NCBI GenBank assembly: GCA_016183765.1
Contig: JACPEA010000002.1
Coordinates: 361,832 to 425,831 of the forward strand
DNA from: Bacteroidota bacterium
GTDB lineage: Bacteria > Bacteroidota > Bacteroidia > Chitinophagales > Chitinophagaceae
DNA length: 64,000 bases
Reading direction: 5' to 3'
Part shown: piece by piece, positions 17,821-25,503 of the stretch
Position numbering within the stretch: position 1 is the stretch's first letter
Layout of the letters: every line of letters begins with the position of its first letter
Made by a program: the position numbers and the translations under genes
Notes under the pieces: generated by a model
Database searches by the model: none
What the model was told of the DNA's origin: nothing
Seen by the model: the letters and a program-made list of their open reading frames with translations, nothing else

Positions 17821-18902
17821 GTTGCTGGATTGAAGTGGAAGTTCGTAATAAAATCCGTCACCAGTTCATTGAATTGTGGCCCTTCGTCAAATAAAAAATA
17901 GTGGCGTATGGGTAATACATACAGGGGCAATGTGGCCAGTTCTTCCGTGAATTTGACCAGTCTTACCGCATCTTTCTCCGTAGTAAGGATCATTTTATCC
18001 CTGGCATGTATGTCGTTGAATTTCTCTTTGATCTCTTTCAGGTCGTCAATAGTGAAAATGTGGTGGTCTGAATAATCCTGCTGGTAATAGGCATGTGTCT
18101 TGGCCAGCAGGTATTCTTTCAGGGGTTTGGGATTGGCGATACCGCATACCAGTAATACTTCGTCCCTTGGCGTGATGAGCCACTCATCTGTTCGGTCTGT
18201 GATATGGTAGGGTGTTCCATATTCAATGGTGGTGAAAAATACTTTTTGTCTTGCTTCCGGTTTCAGGTTGCGGATAATCTTTTGTTTGGCTTCGGGGGAA
18301 AGGCTGTAGGGACATTTGGTGACGACGATCACATCGGCACGCCTGGCAGATGACCAGTGATCACGCAGATCGCCTGTGGGCAGAAAAAAATCCTGCGGAT
18401 ACAGGTTACTGTAATCGGTGAGCAGGATATTGAATCCTGCTTTCACTACCCGGTGCTGGAAGGCATCGTCCAGGATGATGGCCTGCAGGTCGGGTACGTC
18501 CTGCAGCATATGCGGGATGCCCACGAGCCTTTCTTCGCAGGATGCTACCGCCACATTGGGGTATTTGTTGTGAAAGAGCATGGGCTCATCTCCTATCTCC
18601 AGGGCAGTTGTTGCATGGTTGGCAAGTACATAACCTTTGGTCTTTCTTTTATAGCCCCTGCTCAGGGTACCTGTTTTGTATTTTTTCTCCAGCAGTTCCA
18701 CCAGGTATTCCACCATGGGCGATTTGCCGGTGCCGCCTACCGAGAGGTTGCCCACAGAGATCAGCGGGAAATTGAATTCGGCGGACCTGAGGTAACCTTT
18801 ATCAAATAACCAGTTGCGTATGACCACCACCAACCCGTAGATCAGTGAAAAGGGCAATAACAGGATGCGGAAAGACTTCAGGAAGAACGCGTTAAAATTC
18901 AT
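17817..18902 (-). CDS. lpxK: Tetraacyldisaccharide 4'-kinase
   Basis: Membrane-associated kinase that phosphorylates the 4' position of the lipid A precursor, giving lipid IVA. Length 361 residues from the ATG at 18902; the frame is open further upstream, but that part overlaps the preceding gene and has no LpxK similarity. An N-terminal amphipathic/membrane helix (residues 5-28) precedes the P-loop GNLSVGGTGKSP (51-62) with Lys60. SRGYKRKTKGYVL and ILDDAFQHR are further family motifs; the latter holds the catalytic Asp/His region. The start overlaps the cyclo-ligase stop by 11 bp. Its presence confirms a Gram-negative lipid A pathway. Confidence 0.95.
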   Translation of the reverse strand: MNFNAFFLKSFRILLLPFSLIYGLVVVIRNWLFDKGYLRSAEFNFPLISVGNLSVGGTGKSPMVEYLVELLEKKYKTGTLSRGYKRKTKGYVLANHATTALEIGDEPMLFHNKYPNVAVASCEERLVGIPHMLQDVPDLQAIILDDAFQHRVVKAGFNILLTDYSNLYPQDFFLPTGDLRDHWSSARRADVIVVTKCPYSLSPEAKQKIIRNLKPEARQKVFFTTIEYGTPYHITDRTDEWLITPRDEVLLVCGIANPKPLKEYLLAKTHAYYQQDYSDHHIFTIDDLKEIKEKFNDIHARDKMILTTEKDAVRLVKFTEELATLPLYVLPIRHYFLFDEGPQFNELVTDFITNFHFNPAT

Positions 18903-19461
18903 AGGTCTGCTGCGGCGTGATACAATACGATAAAGGTACATCAAAATGCCCGGTGTCGCTGATCTCTTCAATAGGGTCAAAATAAGAGAGACCGATCTTA
19001 ACAATATCTTCCCGGCATTGAGAGAGGAACCTGTCGTAATAACCTTTCCCATACCCTACCCGGTAGCCTTTGGTATCGCAGACCAATAATGGCACCAGTA
19101 CCAGGTCGATCTCTTCCGGTTGCAATACCTCTCCTTCTTTGGGTTCGGTGATGCCCAGTGTATTGGTTCGGTAAACAGTGTCTTCGTTGATGGCAATGGC
19201 CGTCATCCCGCAGGTACGGGTATTGGTGACGGGGTAAGCCAGTACGAGGTTGGGCACCATATGCCGCAGATAACCCGAAAAAAGATGCGTATTAGGTTCT
19301 GCCTGCCCCGATAAGGGCCAGTAAGATAATACGGTGTAAATACCCGAGAAGTCAAACTGTTGGAATTGTAGCAATAAGAGGTCATCGAACCGCAGTCGCG
19401 ACTGTGGATCAAGGCTGGCCCTTTTTTCTTTGTAGATCTGTCTGAGTGTTTCTTTGTTCAT
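18892..19461 (-). CDS. 5-formyltetrahydrofolate cyclo-ligase
   Basis: ATP-dependent enzyme converting 5-formyl-THF to 5,10-methenyl-THF in the cytoplasm. Length 189 residues, normal for the family. The N-terminus MNKETLRQIYKEKRASL is the classic ligase start, and the C-terminal signature GYGKGYYDRFLSQC provides the phosphate-binding glycine/lysine loop. DLVLVPLLVCDTKGYRVGYG is also conserved. It begins 2 bp after the bioD stop and overlaps lpxK by 11 bp, so all three are translated from one message. Confidence 0.94.
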   Translation of the reverse strand: MNKETLRQIYKEKRASLDPQSRLRFDDLLLLQFQQFDFSGIYTVLSYWPLSGQAEPNTHLFSGYLRHMVPNLVLAYPVTNTRTCGMTAIAINEDTVYRTNTLGITEPKEGEVLQPEEIDLVLVPLLVCDTKGYRVGYGKGYYDRFLSQCREDIVKIGLSYFDPIEEISDTGHFDVPLSYCITPQQTYEF

Positions 19462-19463
19462 GG

Positions 19464-20117
19464 CTAACGAGCAAAGGTACCAGTTAAAACGGGTTTCAAA
19501 CGTTGCGCCTGTTCGCGTATGGTGGCGGCATTGATGACGGACAGGTGCGGGATACGGCCCAGCGACGGGTAACCCGACCAGCCAACGATCTCGTCATCAT
19601 AATATAAATAGTCATCCGTGAAGATCCAGCCTGCCACAGGAATATTGTTGTGGCGGCACCAGGCGGCAGTCAGCAGGGAATGATTGATACTGCCGAGATA
19701 ATTGCGGCTTACCAGGATCAGTTTTGCCTGCAGGGTCCTGATCAGGTCTGCCACAGTATGTTGCGGGGACAAAGGCACCAGCAATCCCCCTGCGCCTTCA
19801 ATGATCAGTTGGCGGGGTGTTTTTTCTGCTTGGATCTTCTTTGCCGCTGTTGCAATGGAATCAATATCGATGGTGACCTGGTCGATCCTTGCGGCGATAT
19901 GCGGTGAAGCCGGTGTGGTCAGGCGGTACAGTTCAGGGTGTACCTGTGATCGCTGGTTGCTGAGTAACGAACGGACCCGCATGGCATCTGTGCCCTCTTC
20001 CAGTCCTGCCTGCACGGGTTTCCAGTAATCTGCCTCCAGCGCTTCGGTGACGATGGCCGCTACCAGTGTTTTGCCTACATCGGTACCAATACCTGTGATA
20101 AAAATGGGAGAATGCAT
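19464..20117 (-). CDS. bioD: Dethiobiotin synthetase
   Basis: ATP-dependent carboxylase that closes the ureido ring of dethiobiotin, the next-to-last step of biotin synthesis. Length 217 residues. The P-loop GIGTDVGKT lies at residues 9-17 and the second family motif is EGAGGLLVPL. YWKPVQAG is the usual substrate-binding segment. No other bio gene is in the window; bioD instead heads a folate/lipid A/RNase cluster, so the pathway is scattered in this genome. An 87-bp gap separates it from rsmD upstream, in which I see no clear promoter. Confidence 0.95.
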   Translation of the reverse strand: MHSPIFITGIGTDVGKTLVAAIVTEALEADYWKPVQAGLEEGTDAMRVRSLLSNQRSQVHPELYRLTTPASPHIAARIDQVTIDIDSIATAAKKIQAEKTPRQLIIEGAGGLLVPLSPQHTVADLIRTLQAKLILVSRNYLGSINHSLLTAAWCRHNNIPVAGWIFTDDYLYYDDEIVGWSGYPSLGRIPHLSVINAATIREQAQRLKPVLTGTFAR

Positions 20118-20204
20118 AGATTGTTTTTTGTGGGAAATGGTTGCCGCTGCCTGATATGGTATGCTGATCTGAGAATAAAATTCTGTTCACCTATCGGCCC
20201 TCAA

Positions 20205-20747
20205 CTATTCCCCGCTGACAAAAAATGAGAATAAGGTAGTGCCGTAATTGTGTATAAAACTGAAGCCGGCAAAGTTCTCGTATTGGTTGCGTGGGGTATG
20301 TTCCAGTACAAAAAAGCCACCGGGACGAATCATCTTTTTTGCCACGATGATCTTGGGCAGTTCATCGATGGTACCCAGCGCGTAGGGCGGGCCGGCAAAG
20401 ATGAAATCAAAGGATTCCGAACAGCTGTTCAGGTAAGCGAACACATCCATTTTCAGGATCTTTGTGTTTTCGGCTCCCAGCATGTTCATATTTTTTGTGA
20501 TGAAAGCATGCATGATATTGTCCTTCTCCACGATCGTCATATCGGCCGCACCTCTTGATGCCAGTTCGTAGCTGATGCAGCCGGTACCGCCAAACAGGTC
20601 CAGTGTTTTGATGCCTGTAAAGTCCATCCGGTTCTGCAGGATATTAAATAAACCTTCTTTGGCTATATCGGTAGTGGGTCTTGTGTGGGGCATTTTTGCC
20701 GGTGGATGAATTCTTCTGCCTCCCCATTTGCCGGAAATGATCCTCAT
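20205..20747 (-). CDS. rsmD: 16S rRNA (guanine966-N2)-methyltransferase, altered catalytic motif
   Basis: SAM-dependent enzyme of 180 residues that methylates G966 (E. coli numbering) of 16S rRNA. Family features are clear: MRIISGKWGGR at the start, TRPTTDIAKEGLFNIL, and SAM-binding motif DLFGGTGCISYE (residues 50-61). The catalytic DPPY/NPPY motif reads GPPY (119-122); the codon at 20391-20393 is GGC, where GAC would encode Asp. Either this lineage tolerates Gly there or activity is reduced. The start overlaps the DUF3822 stop by 4 bp, a pairing I associate with Bacteroidota. Confidence 0.92.
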   Translation of the reverse strand: MRIISGKWGGRRIHPPAKMPHTRPTTDIAKEGLFNILQNRMDFTGIKTLDLFGGTGCISYELASRGAADMTIVEKDNIMHAFITKNMNMLGAENTKILKMDVFAYLNSCSESFDFIFAGPPYALGTIDELPKIIVAKKMIRPGGFFVLEHTPRNQYENFAGFSFIHNYGTTLFSFFVSGE

Positions 20748-21586
20748 ACAACCAGTTTATAAAAAGGGGTAAAATAATGCAAGGGATGGGCGCCTGCTGT
20801 TTTGAAGATACCATCCGGTTCTGTTGATTCAAAACTGATCAGTCCGAACAGGGTCTGCAATTGTTTGTGCAGTTCAGAGCCTGTGTCGAATTTTCCACTG
20901 ATTTCCAGGTGGGATCTTTTGGGATCTAATGAGAACTGGCGGCTCAGGTTGGCCAGGTGGTACAGGGCATCTGCCTGGGTTGCATAGGCAAAGGACTGCA
21001 CCAGTTGTAACAGCCCGTCTTTCACTACCGCCGCAACAAAATGTTTCTCGTAAAGCAATACTTTTATAAAATGCTCAGGCAGGTCCCTTGTGGTAAGCAC
21101 ATGCTGCACCAGTACAGAATAAATATGGTGTGGTTTGTTCAACAGGAAATAGCGGTTCACCTGTTCCAGGATCGTTTTTTTGATGCGGTATACATTCACC
21201 ATCGGTATTGCTCCGTTAAGTATGTCATACTTCACCTCGTAACGGTCACTTTCTCCATAAACCATTCCAAGCATGTCTTCGGCCGCGCTGGCGGTAAACA
21301 GGTATTGGGGAACCAGCAGTGCTTCTTCAAAATTGTAGTAACAGTGAATATCGTGGTAGGTCCGGTTCAGTAAGAGCGATTGGGTCTTGATCTGGTGAAA
21401 GATCTCGTTCCATTCTGCAGCCGGTGCTTCAATGGTGAATATTTCCAGTGCCTCCACTTCTCCGGATGTGGCTCCTTTTACCAGACAGGCGATATGTGCT
21501 GCGCATACTTCCAGCACCAGTTGATCCGCATCGGAATGCGATGCGCCTGAAATATCGTTGTAATAACTGATGGTTCTGCTGGTCAT
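20744..21586 (-). CDS. DUF3822 family protein
   Basis: Length 280 residues, without signal peptide or membrane helix. It matches the Bacteroidota DUF3822 family by its two similar halves, each built like an actin/ASKHA-type subdomain: QLVLEVCAAHIACLV in the first half and KVLLYEKHFVAAVVKDGLLQLVQSFAY in the second. It is a small cytoplasmic protein of unknown function, often found next to rsmD; here the genes overlap by 4 bp. A weak -7 box (TATCATTG, minus strand, 21604-21611) lies just upstream of the ATG. Confidence 0.8.
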   Translation of the reverse strand: MTSRTISYYNDISGASHSDADQLVLEVCAAHIACLVKGATSGEVEALEIFTIEAPAAEWNEIFHQIKTQSLLLNRTYHDIHCYYNFEEALLVPQYLFTASAAEDMLGMVYGESDRYEVKYDILNGAIPMVNVYRIKKTILEQVNRYFLLNKPHHIYSVLVQHVLTTRDLPEHFIKVLLYEKHFVAAVVKDGLLQLVQSFAYATQADALYHLANLSRQFSLDPKRSHLEISGKFDTGSELHKQLQTLFGLISFESTEPDGIFKTAGAHPLHYFTPFYKLVV

Positions 21587-21661
21587 GAAACTGAATTACA
21601 CTGCAATGATATAAAAAAAGCCTTAGGCGGTAAAAGGCGGAACGGTAAAACTGCAAAATAG

Positions 21662-21669
21662 TAGCTTTG
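21662..21669 (+). promoter_or_regulatory. -7 promoter box of the MATE gene
   Basis: TAGCTTTG, a perfect TAnnTTTG. It covers the in-frame TTG at 21667, so that TTG cannot be the start codon; the ATG at 21679 lies only about 5 bases after the expected transcription start. Confidence 0.65.
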
Positions 21670-21678
21670 CGCCACATT

Positions 21679-23037
21679 ATGGGAAAAGCCTTACAAGAGA
21701 TCAATCTGCAGGTGAACACCAGCAACCGGCAAATACTGGGTATCGCGCTTCCTATTACGGCTGCGATCATTGTTCCGCAGATCAATTTCATCACCAACAA
21801 TATTTTCCTGGGTGGGCTCGGACAAAAAGAGCTGGCCCTGGCCGGCATCACCGGTGTATATTACCTGATCTTTGCGGTGATGGGACATGGCCTCAACAAT
21901 GGCTTGCAGGCATTGATCTCGCGCCGTGCCGGTGAGAACCGTATCGATGCCATCGGCAACCTGTTCTCGCAGGGCCTGCGTGTGGCTATGGTATTTGCGT
22001 TGATCGGCATGCTGCTCACCTGGTTCATTGCTCCTACCGTACTGGGCTGGTCGCTGCACGATGCGGAGAGTGTACAGGTCTGTGTGCGTTTCCTGAATAT
22101 CCGTATCCTGGGTCTTCCCTTCCTGTACCTCTACCAGATGCGCAATGCCCTGCTGGTGGGCACCAATAACAGTAAATACCTCGTCATCGGAACGGCAACA
22201 GAAGCCATTACCAATATCCTCTTTGATTATTCACTGATCTATGGAAAATTCGGTATGCCGCAACTGGGTTTTGATGGCGCTGCCTATGCGTCGATCATTT
22301 CTGAGTTCGCCGGCTTACTGGTCATTTTCATAGTGATCCGCTGGAACGGGGTTGCCAAACAATTGCACCTGTTCAGGAACTGGGCCTATGATGCGTCGAA
22401 TGTGAAACTCATCATCAACCAGTCGTACCCGTTGATCCTACAACATGGGATCAGTGTGATCAGCTGGGAATTCTTTTATATCCTGATCGAACACCATGGT
22501 GAGCGCGACCTGGCCGTATCGAATACCATGCGGAATATCTTCGGTTTCTTTGGTTGTTTTACCTGGGCTTTTGCTGCCACGGCCAATACCATGGTCAGTA
22601 ACGTGATCGGCCAGAACCGGGAGCACCATGTGAAGGAACTTATTTACCGCATCATGTCCTGGAGCCTTGGTTTTGCTTTGCTGGTATGTTTGTTCCTCAA
22701 TATTTTTCCGCATTTGTTCCTGTCGATGTACGGACAGGGGGATGATTTCATTGCAGCTGCCATACCGGTTCTGCGCGTGGTGTCAAGCGCACTGGTGCTG
22801 ATGTCGATTGCCGTTGTGTGGATGAATGCAGTTACGGGTACCGGGAATTCCAAAATGAACCTGCTGTCTGAAATTGCTGCGATCAGTTTTTATTGCATAT
22901 ACGTGTATATCGTTCTGGAAAAATTACAACTTCCCATTGTATGGGGTTGGGCCAGTGAATGGATCTACTGGTCAACCATTTTCATTCCTTCATTCTGGTA
23001 CATGCAAAGCGGCCGCTGGAAAAACACGCGTCTCTGA
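21679..23037 (+). CDS. MATE-family multidrug/metabolite exporter
   Basis: Cation-coupled antiporter in the inner membrane. Length 452 residues from the ATG at 21679. Twelve predicted membrane helices form two homologous halves; the first begins ILGIALPITAAIIVPQINFI and contains the family segment ALAGITGVYYLIFAVMGHGL. The loop after helix 2 has the R-R-x-G-E motif (ALISRRAGENRIDAIGNLF). The second half begins INQSYPLILQHGISVISWEFF. Substrate cannot be predicted from sequence. The near-leaderless promoter arrangement is described separately. Confidence 0.93.
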   Translation: MGKALQEINLQVNTSNRQILGIALPITAAIIVPQINFITNNIFLGGLGQKELALAGITGVYYLIFAVMGHGLNNGLQALISRRAGENRIDAIGNLFSQGLRVAMVFALIGMLLTWFIAPTVLGWSLHDAESVQVCVRFLNIRILGLPFLYLYQMRNALLVGTNNSKYLVIGTATEAITNILFDYSLIYGKFGMPQLGFDGAAYASIISEFAGLLVIFIVIRWNGVAKQLHLFRNWAYDASNVKLIINQSYPLILQHGISVISWEFFYILIEHHGERDLAVSNTMRNIFGFFGCFTWAFAATANTMVSNVIGQNREHHVKELIYRIMSWSLGFALLVCLFLNIFPHLFLSMYGQGDDFIAAAIPVLRVVSSALVLMSIAVVWMNAVTGTGNSKMNLLSEIAAISFYCIYVYIVLEKLQLPIVWGWASEWIYWSTIFIPSFWYMQSGRWKNTRL

Positions 23038-23080
23038 TTTTTGGCACCATAATTGGAGTTCCTCCGGAAAACCAATTACC

Positions 23081-23746
23081 ATGAAAAGATTATGTTTCGT
23101 ACTCGCCTCGTTTTGCCTTGTGTATGCTGCTGAGGCTCAGTTCAGTACCGGTCAGCGGATGATCGGCGGACAGTTGTCTGTGGGTTATAGTAATACAGAT
23201 TTCAATACCACTCCCATTCAGAAACAGAACAATAGTTCTTTCAGCATCTCCCCTGTTTTTTCCAGGTTCAGTAGTCCCACAAGGATCAATGGTTTCGGTT
23301 TGCAATACAGTTACGCACATCAGAAAACCGGTATTGGCAGTCCTTCGGAGCAGACCTATTATTCACACCTGATCGGCGCTTTTGTATCGCAGACCCATTT
23401 GCAGCCACTGGCTAAAAAATTGTATTTCACAATGTCAGGAACCGTAGGTGCCAACTATCAGTTCCAGAAGTCCAGCAGCTCGAATTCCCCTGCTACTACG
23501 GATACCAAGGGAGTAAATGTATATCTCCGCGGTGGCATCGGATTATTGTACCAGTTGAACCAGCGCTTTGTACTGAGTACACAACTGAACAACCTGGTAA
23601 GTCTTGAGTTCGGTCACGGTAAGACCACTAACTTCAATGGTACTACCTCTGTCAACAGTACTAACAACCAGGTTGGTTTCTCAACCGGCTTGAATGGTTT
23701 TTCTCTGAATTCGATTGGTATCGGAGTCAGTTATCTGTTGAAATAA
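23081..23746 (+). CDS. Outer membrane beta-barrel protein
   Basis: Length 221 residues from the ATG at 23081; the frame is open upstream inside the MATE gene but only this ATG gives a signal peptide (MKRLCFVLASFCLVYAAEAQ). The mature part is Ser/Asn/Thr-rich with alternating hydrophobic residues in about eight strands (GGQLSVGYSN, GFGLQYSYAHQ, LYFTMSGTVGANYQF, VNVYLRGGIGLLYQL, FVLSTQLNNLVSLEFG) and ends in the hydrophobic strand IGIGVSYLLK. It fits the small OmpW/porin-like outer membrane family. It starts 44 bp after the MATE stop; no specific function can be named. Confidence 0.8.
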   Translation: MKRLCFVLASFCLVYAAEAQFSTGQRMIGGQLSVGYSNTDFNTTPIQKQNNSSFSISPVFSRFSSPTRINGFGLQYSYAHQKTGIGSPSEQTYYSHLIGAFVSQTHLQPLAKKLYFTMSGTVGANYQFQKSSSSNSPATTDTKGVNVYLRGGIGLLYQLNQRFVLSTQLNNLVSLEFGHGKTTNFNGTTSVNSTNNQVGFSTGLNGFSLNSIGIGVSYLLK

Positions 23747-23758
23747 GATGTATCCAAA

Positions 23759-23983
23759 CAAGGAATAGATGAATGGGAGTCATTCAACATTCATCTGTTC
23801 CTTGTTCCTCTGTTCAACATTCCCCTTGGTCTTTAGCTATTTTCACCGCAGAGCCGCAGAGAGTGGAGAGTTTACGCAGAGAAACTTACTTCATCATTTC
23901 CCGCCATGGCGGGATTCCTTGTTCCTCTGTTCAATATTCCCATTCATTATTCATCTGTTCCTTGTTCCTCTGTTCAACATTCC
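23759..23983. repeat. Intergenic repeat cluster with an exact 36-bp duplication
   Basis: An exact 36-bp direct repeat occurs at 23789-23824 and 23949-23984; a partial copy lies at about 23914-23940. The wording is the degenerate 'tctgttccttgttcctctgttcaacattccc' type in pieces, related to 61.85-62.04 kb. Between the copies lies one member of a CGCAGAGCCGCAGAG-type element (see 23842-23885). The block separates the convergent beta-barrel and acyl-CoA-binding genes. Confidence 0.85.
23842..23885. repeat. CGCAGAG-type dispersed element, copy 1
   Basis: A roughly 42-bp element built of ccgcagag / cgcagaga units. A diverged copy lies at 55783-55824. Elements of this wording are widespread in Bacteroidota intergenic DNA (recollection). 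Confidence 0.65.
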
Positions 23984-24241
23984 CTACCCTTTGAGTTTGG
24001 TCACCAGGTCAACATACTGCTGCATGGCAGACTCTTTGGAAGTGCCGGCCAGTTTGGACCAGGCTTCGTGTTTGAACTTGGCCACGAAGTCAAAAGGATT
24101 CGATGGGCCACTTTCTGGGTTATCACCTTCGGTCCCCTGTTTGTACAGGGAATACAGTTTCAGTAAAGTTTCGTTGTCGGGTTTTTCAGCAAGCAGTTTG
24201 CTGTTGGCAACGGCCTGTTCAAATAATTGCTGGAGTTCCAT
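23984..24241 (-). CDS. Acyl-CoA-binding protein
   Basis: Small cytoplasmic carrier (85 residues) that binds long-chain acyl-CoA esters. The whole protein is the four-helix ACBP domain: the central signature LKLYSLYKQGTEGD holds the conserved tyrosine and lysine contacting the acyl-CoA phosphate/adenine, followed by KFKHEAWSKLAG with the conserved Lys and Trp, and SKESAMQQYVDLV. ACBP is mainly eukaryotic but is common in Bacteroidota. The stop codon coincides with the end of a 36-bp intergenic repeat. Confidence 0.95.
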   Translation of the reverse strand: MELQQLFEQAVANSKLLAEKPDNETLLKLYSLYKQGTEGDNPESGPSNPFDFVAKFKHEAWSKLAGTSKESAMQQYVDLVTKLKG

Positions 24242-24299
24242 GGGAATAAAATTTAAAAGTCAAAATTCAAAAGTTAAAATGGAAATATTGGGGGTGTTG

Positions 24300-25052
24300 T
24301 TATTGCATTGACTCGAGCAGTTTGGTTCCTTCTGCTTTGCTGGTTATGTCATCGGTACTGCGGGTGGGCAGTTTTACCAGCCGGTTCAATACTTCTATGG
24401 CCTGGGCTGGTCTGTGGTTGTCTTTGTAGGCTTTGGCCAGGTCAAGGTAATTGTTTGCGAAATAGGGTTCCAGTGATTTACATTTTTCCATATACCTGAT
24501 AGCATCATCCAGGTTACCTTCGGGCAGACCGCCATAGAAAAGCTTCACGGCTATTTTTTTGACGCCCGACAGATTGGCCATTTCATAATGCCATTTACCC
24601 AGGGTATAGTTAGCCCTTGCATGATTGGGGTTGATGGACAAAGCGCGATCGGCGTACTTCTTCACATCTTTCACATAAGCCACGATCTTCCAGTTCTCTG
24701 TTTCCACATCCGTCATCTTGCCCGATGCCATCGACATGGCATAAGAGGCATCGGCCTGGTTGCTGTCGGCCATAAAAGCCCGGTTGGCAAAAGATAAAGC
24801 AGTTTCATAATGCAGGCGTTTGCTGTTCTTATCGGTTTGCCGGTTGCCCAGAGATACATTCAGTTCGGCTGCTTTCACCAGTGCTTTCAGCTGCACCGGG
24901 TTCTGCAGCAGTACCTGTTTGTATTTTTCGAGCGCTTCGGATTCTTTGAGTTGTTTTTCGAAGTTATCCGCCTCTTTCAGCAGCACATTGATATCCTGTG
25001 CACCGGCAGTGAGCATCAGCAGGGAACCGATAAGGATGACCAGGTATTTCAT
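24300..25052 (-). CDS. Exported TPR protein
   Basis: Length 250 residues with a signal peptide ending LTAGAQ. The mature protein is an array of TPR-like helix pairs (SEALEKYKQVLLQNP, ADASYAMSMASGKM, YADRALSINPNHARANYTLGKWHYEMA, LDDAIRYMEKCKSLEPYFANNYLDLAKAYKDN, AIEVLNRLVKLP). The segment from the central pair through KIAVKLFYGGLPEGNLDDAIRYM resembles the TPR region of the eukaryotic RMDN (regulator of microtubule dynamics) family, a similarity of fold rather than role. It follows folB by 12 bp and is probably co-transcribed with it. Confidence 0.85.
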   Translation of the reverse strand: MKYLVILIGSLLMLTAGAQDINVLLKEADNFEKQLKESEALEKYKQVLLQNPVQLKALVKAAELNVSLGNRQTDKNSKRLHYETALSFANRAFMADSNQADASYAMSMASGKMTDVETENWKIVAYVKDVKKYADRALSINPNHARANYTLGKWHYEMANLSGVKKIAVKLFYGGLPEGNLDDAIRYMEKCKSLEPYFANNYLDLAKAYKDNHRPAQAIEVLNRLVKLPTRSTDDITSKAEGTKLLESMQ

Positions 25053-25064
25053 GGGTACGATGGA

Positions 25065-25427
25065 TTATAATTCTTTTCTCGTGATCGCAAAACTTACCAC
25101 TACACTGCCTTCTATTTGTTGGATGGGCGGGTGTTTTTTCCGGATAGAGATGTCAACTTCTTCGGCCAGCGGGAATTTCTTCAATATTGCGATCGCGATT
25201 TCGGTGATCACGGTTTCCAGCAAGGGGGTGGCCTGTGCCATTCTTTCTTTTACGAGATCATACACGGCCACATAATCGATACTCTCCGATAAATGCTGTA
25301 TCGGTAATTTTTCGGGTTGATACCGGATGGTGAGATCCAGCTCAAACCAATTCCCCAATAGCTTTTCCTCCGCATAAATGCCATGAAGTGCAAACAGCTG
25401 GAGTTGATGAAGATGGATCGATAACAT
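25065..25427 (-). CDS. folB: Dihydroneopterin aldolase
   Basis: Enzyme of folate synthesis that cleaves 7,8-dihydroneopterin to 6-hydroxymethyl-dihydropterin and glycolaldehyde. Length 120 residues, standard for the tunnel-fold family. Key features: LFALHGIYAEEKLLGNWFELDL with the substrate-binding Glu, SIDYVAVYDLV, LLETVITEIAIAIL with the conserved Glu, and a C-terminal SIRKKHPPI with the catalytic lysine. First gene of a short operon with the TPR gene behind it; separated from trxB by a long hairpin. Confidence 0.94.
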   Translation of the reverse strand: MLSIHLHQLQLFALHGIYAEEKLLGNWFELDLTIRYQPEKLPIQHLSESIDYVAVYDLVKERMAQATPLLETVITEIAIAILKKFPLAEEVDISIRKKHPPIQQIEGSVVVSFAITRKEL

Positions 25428-25443
25428 GGCGGCGTTTGAAATT

Positions 25444-25488
25444 CAGGGTTTGCTGTAGGTAGATATCCCTACTCAACAGCAAACCCTG
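25444..25488 (-). terminator. Long hairpin between trxB and folB
   Basis: Perfect 13-bp arms, cagggtttgctgt (25444-25456) and acagcaaaccctg (25476-25488). The loop can form a small inner stem (tagg/ccta). It lies 16 bases after the trxB stop and 17 bases before the folB ATG on the minus strand. No T-run follows on that strand; one precedes it. It may be a Rho-independent-like terminator, an RNA-processing site or a stability hairpin. Confidence 0.55.
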
Positions 25489-25503
25489 AAAAAATATGAC
25501 TAA

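Noticed and set aside
21667..21678. TTG start for the MATE gene
   Set aside because: The TTG is part of a perfect -7 promoter box, and the ATG at 21679 begins a normal N-terminus.
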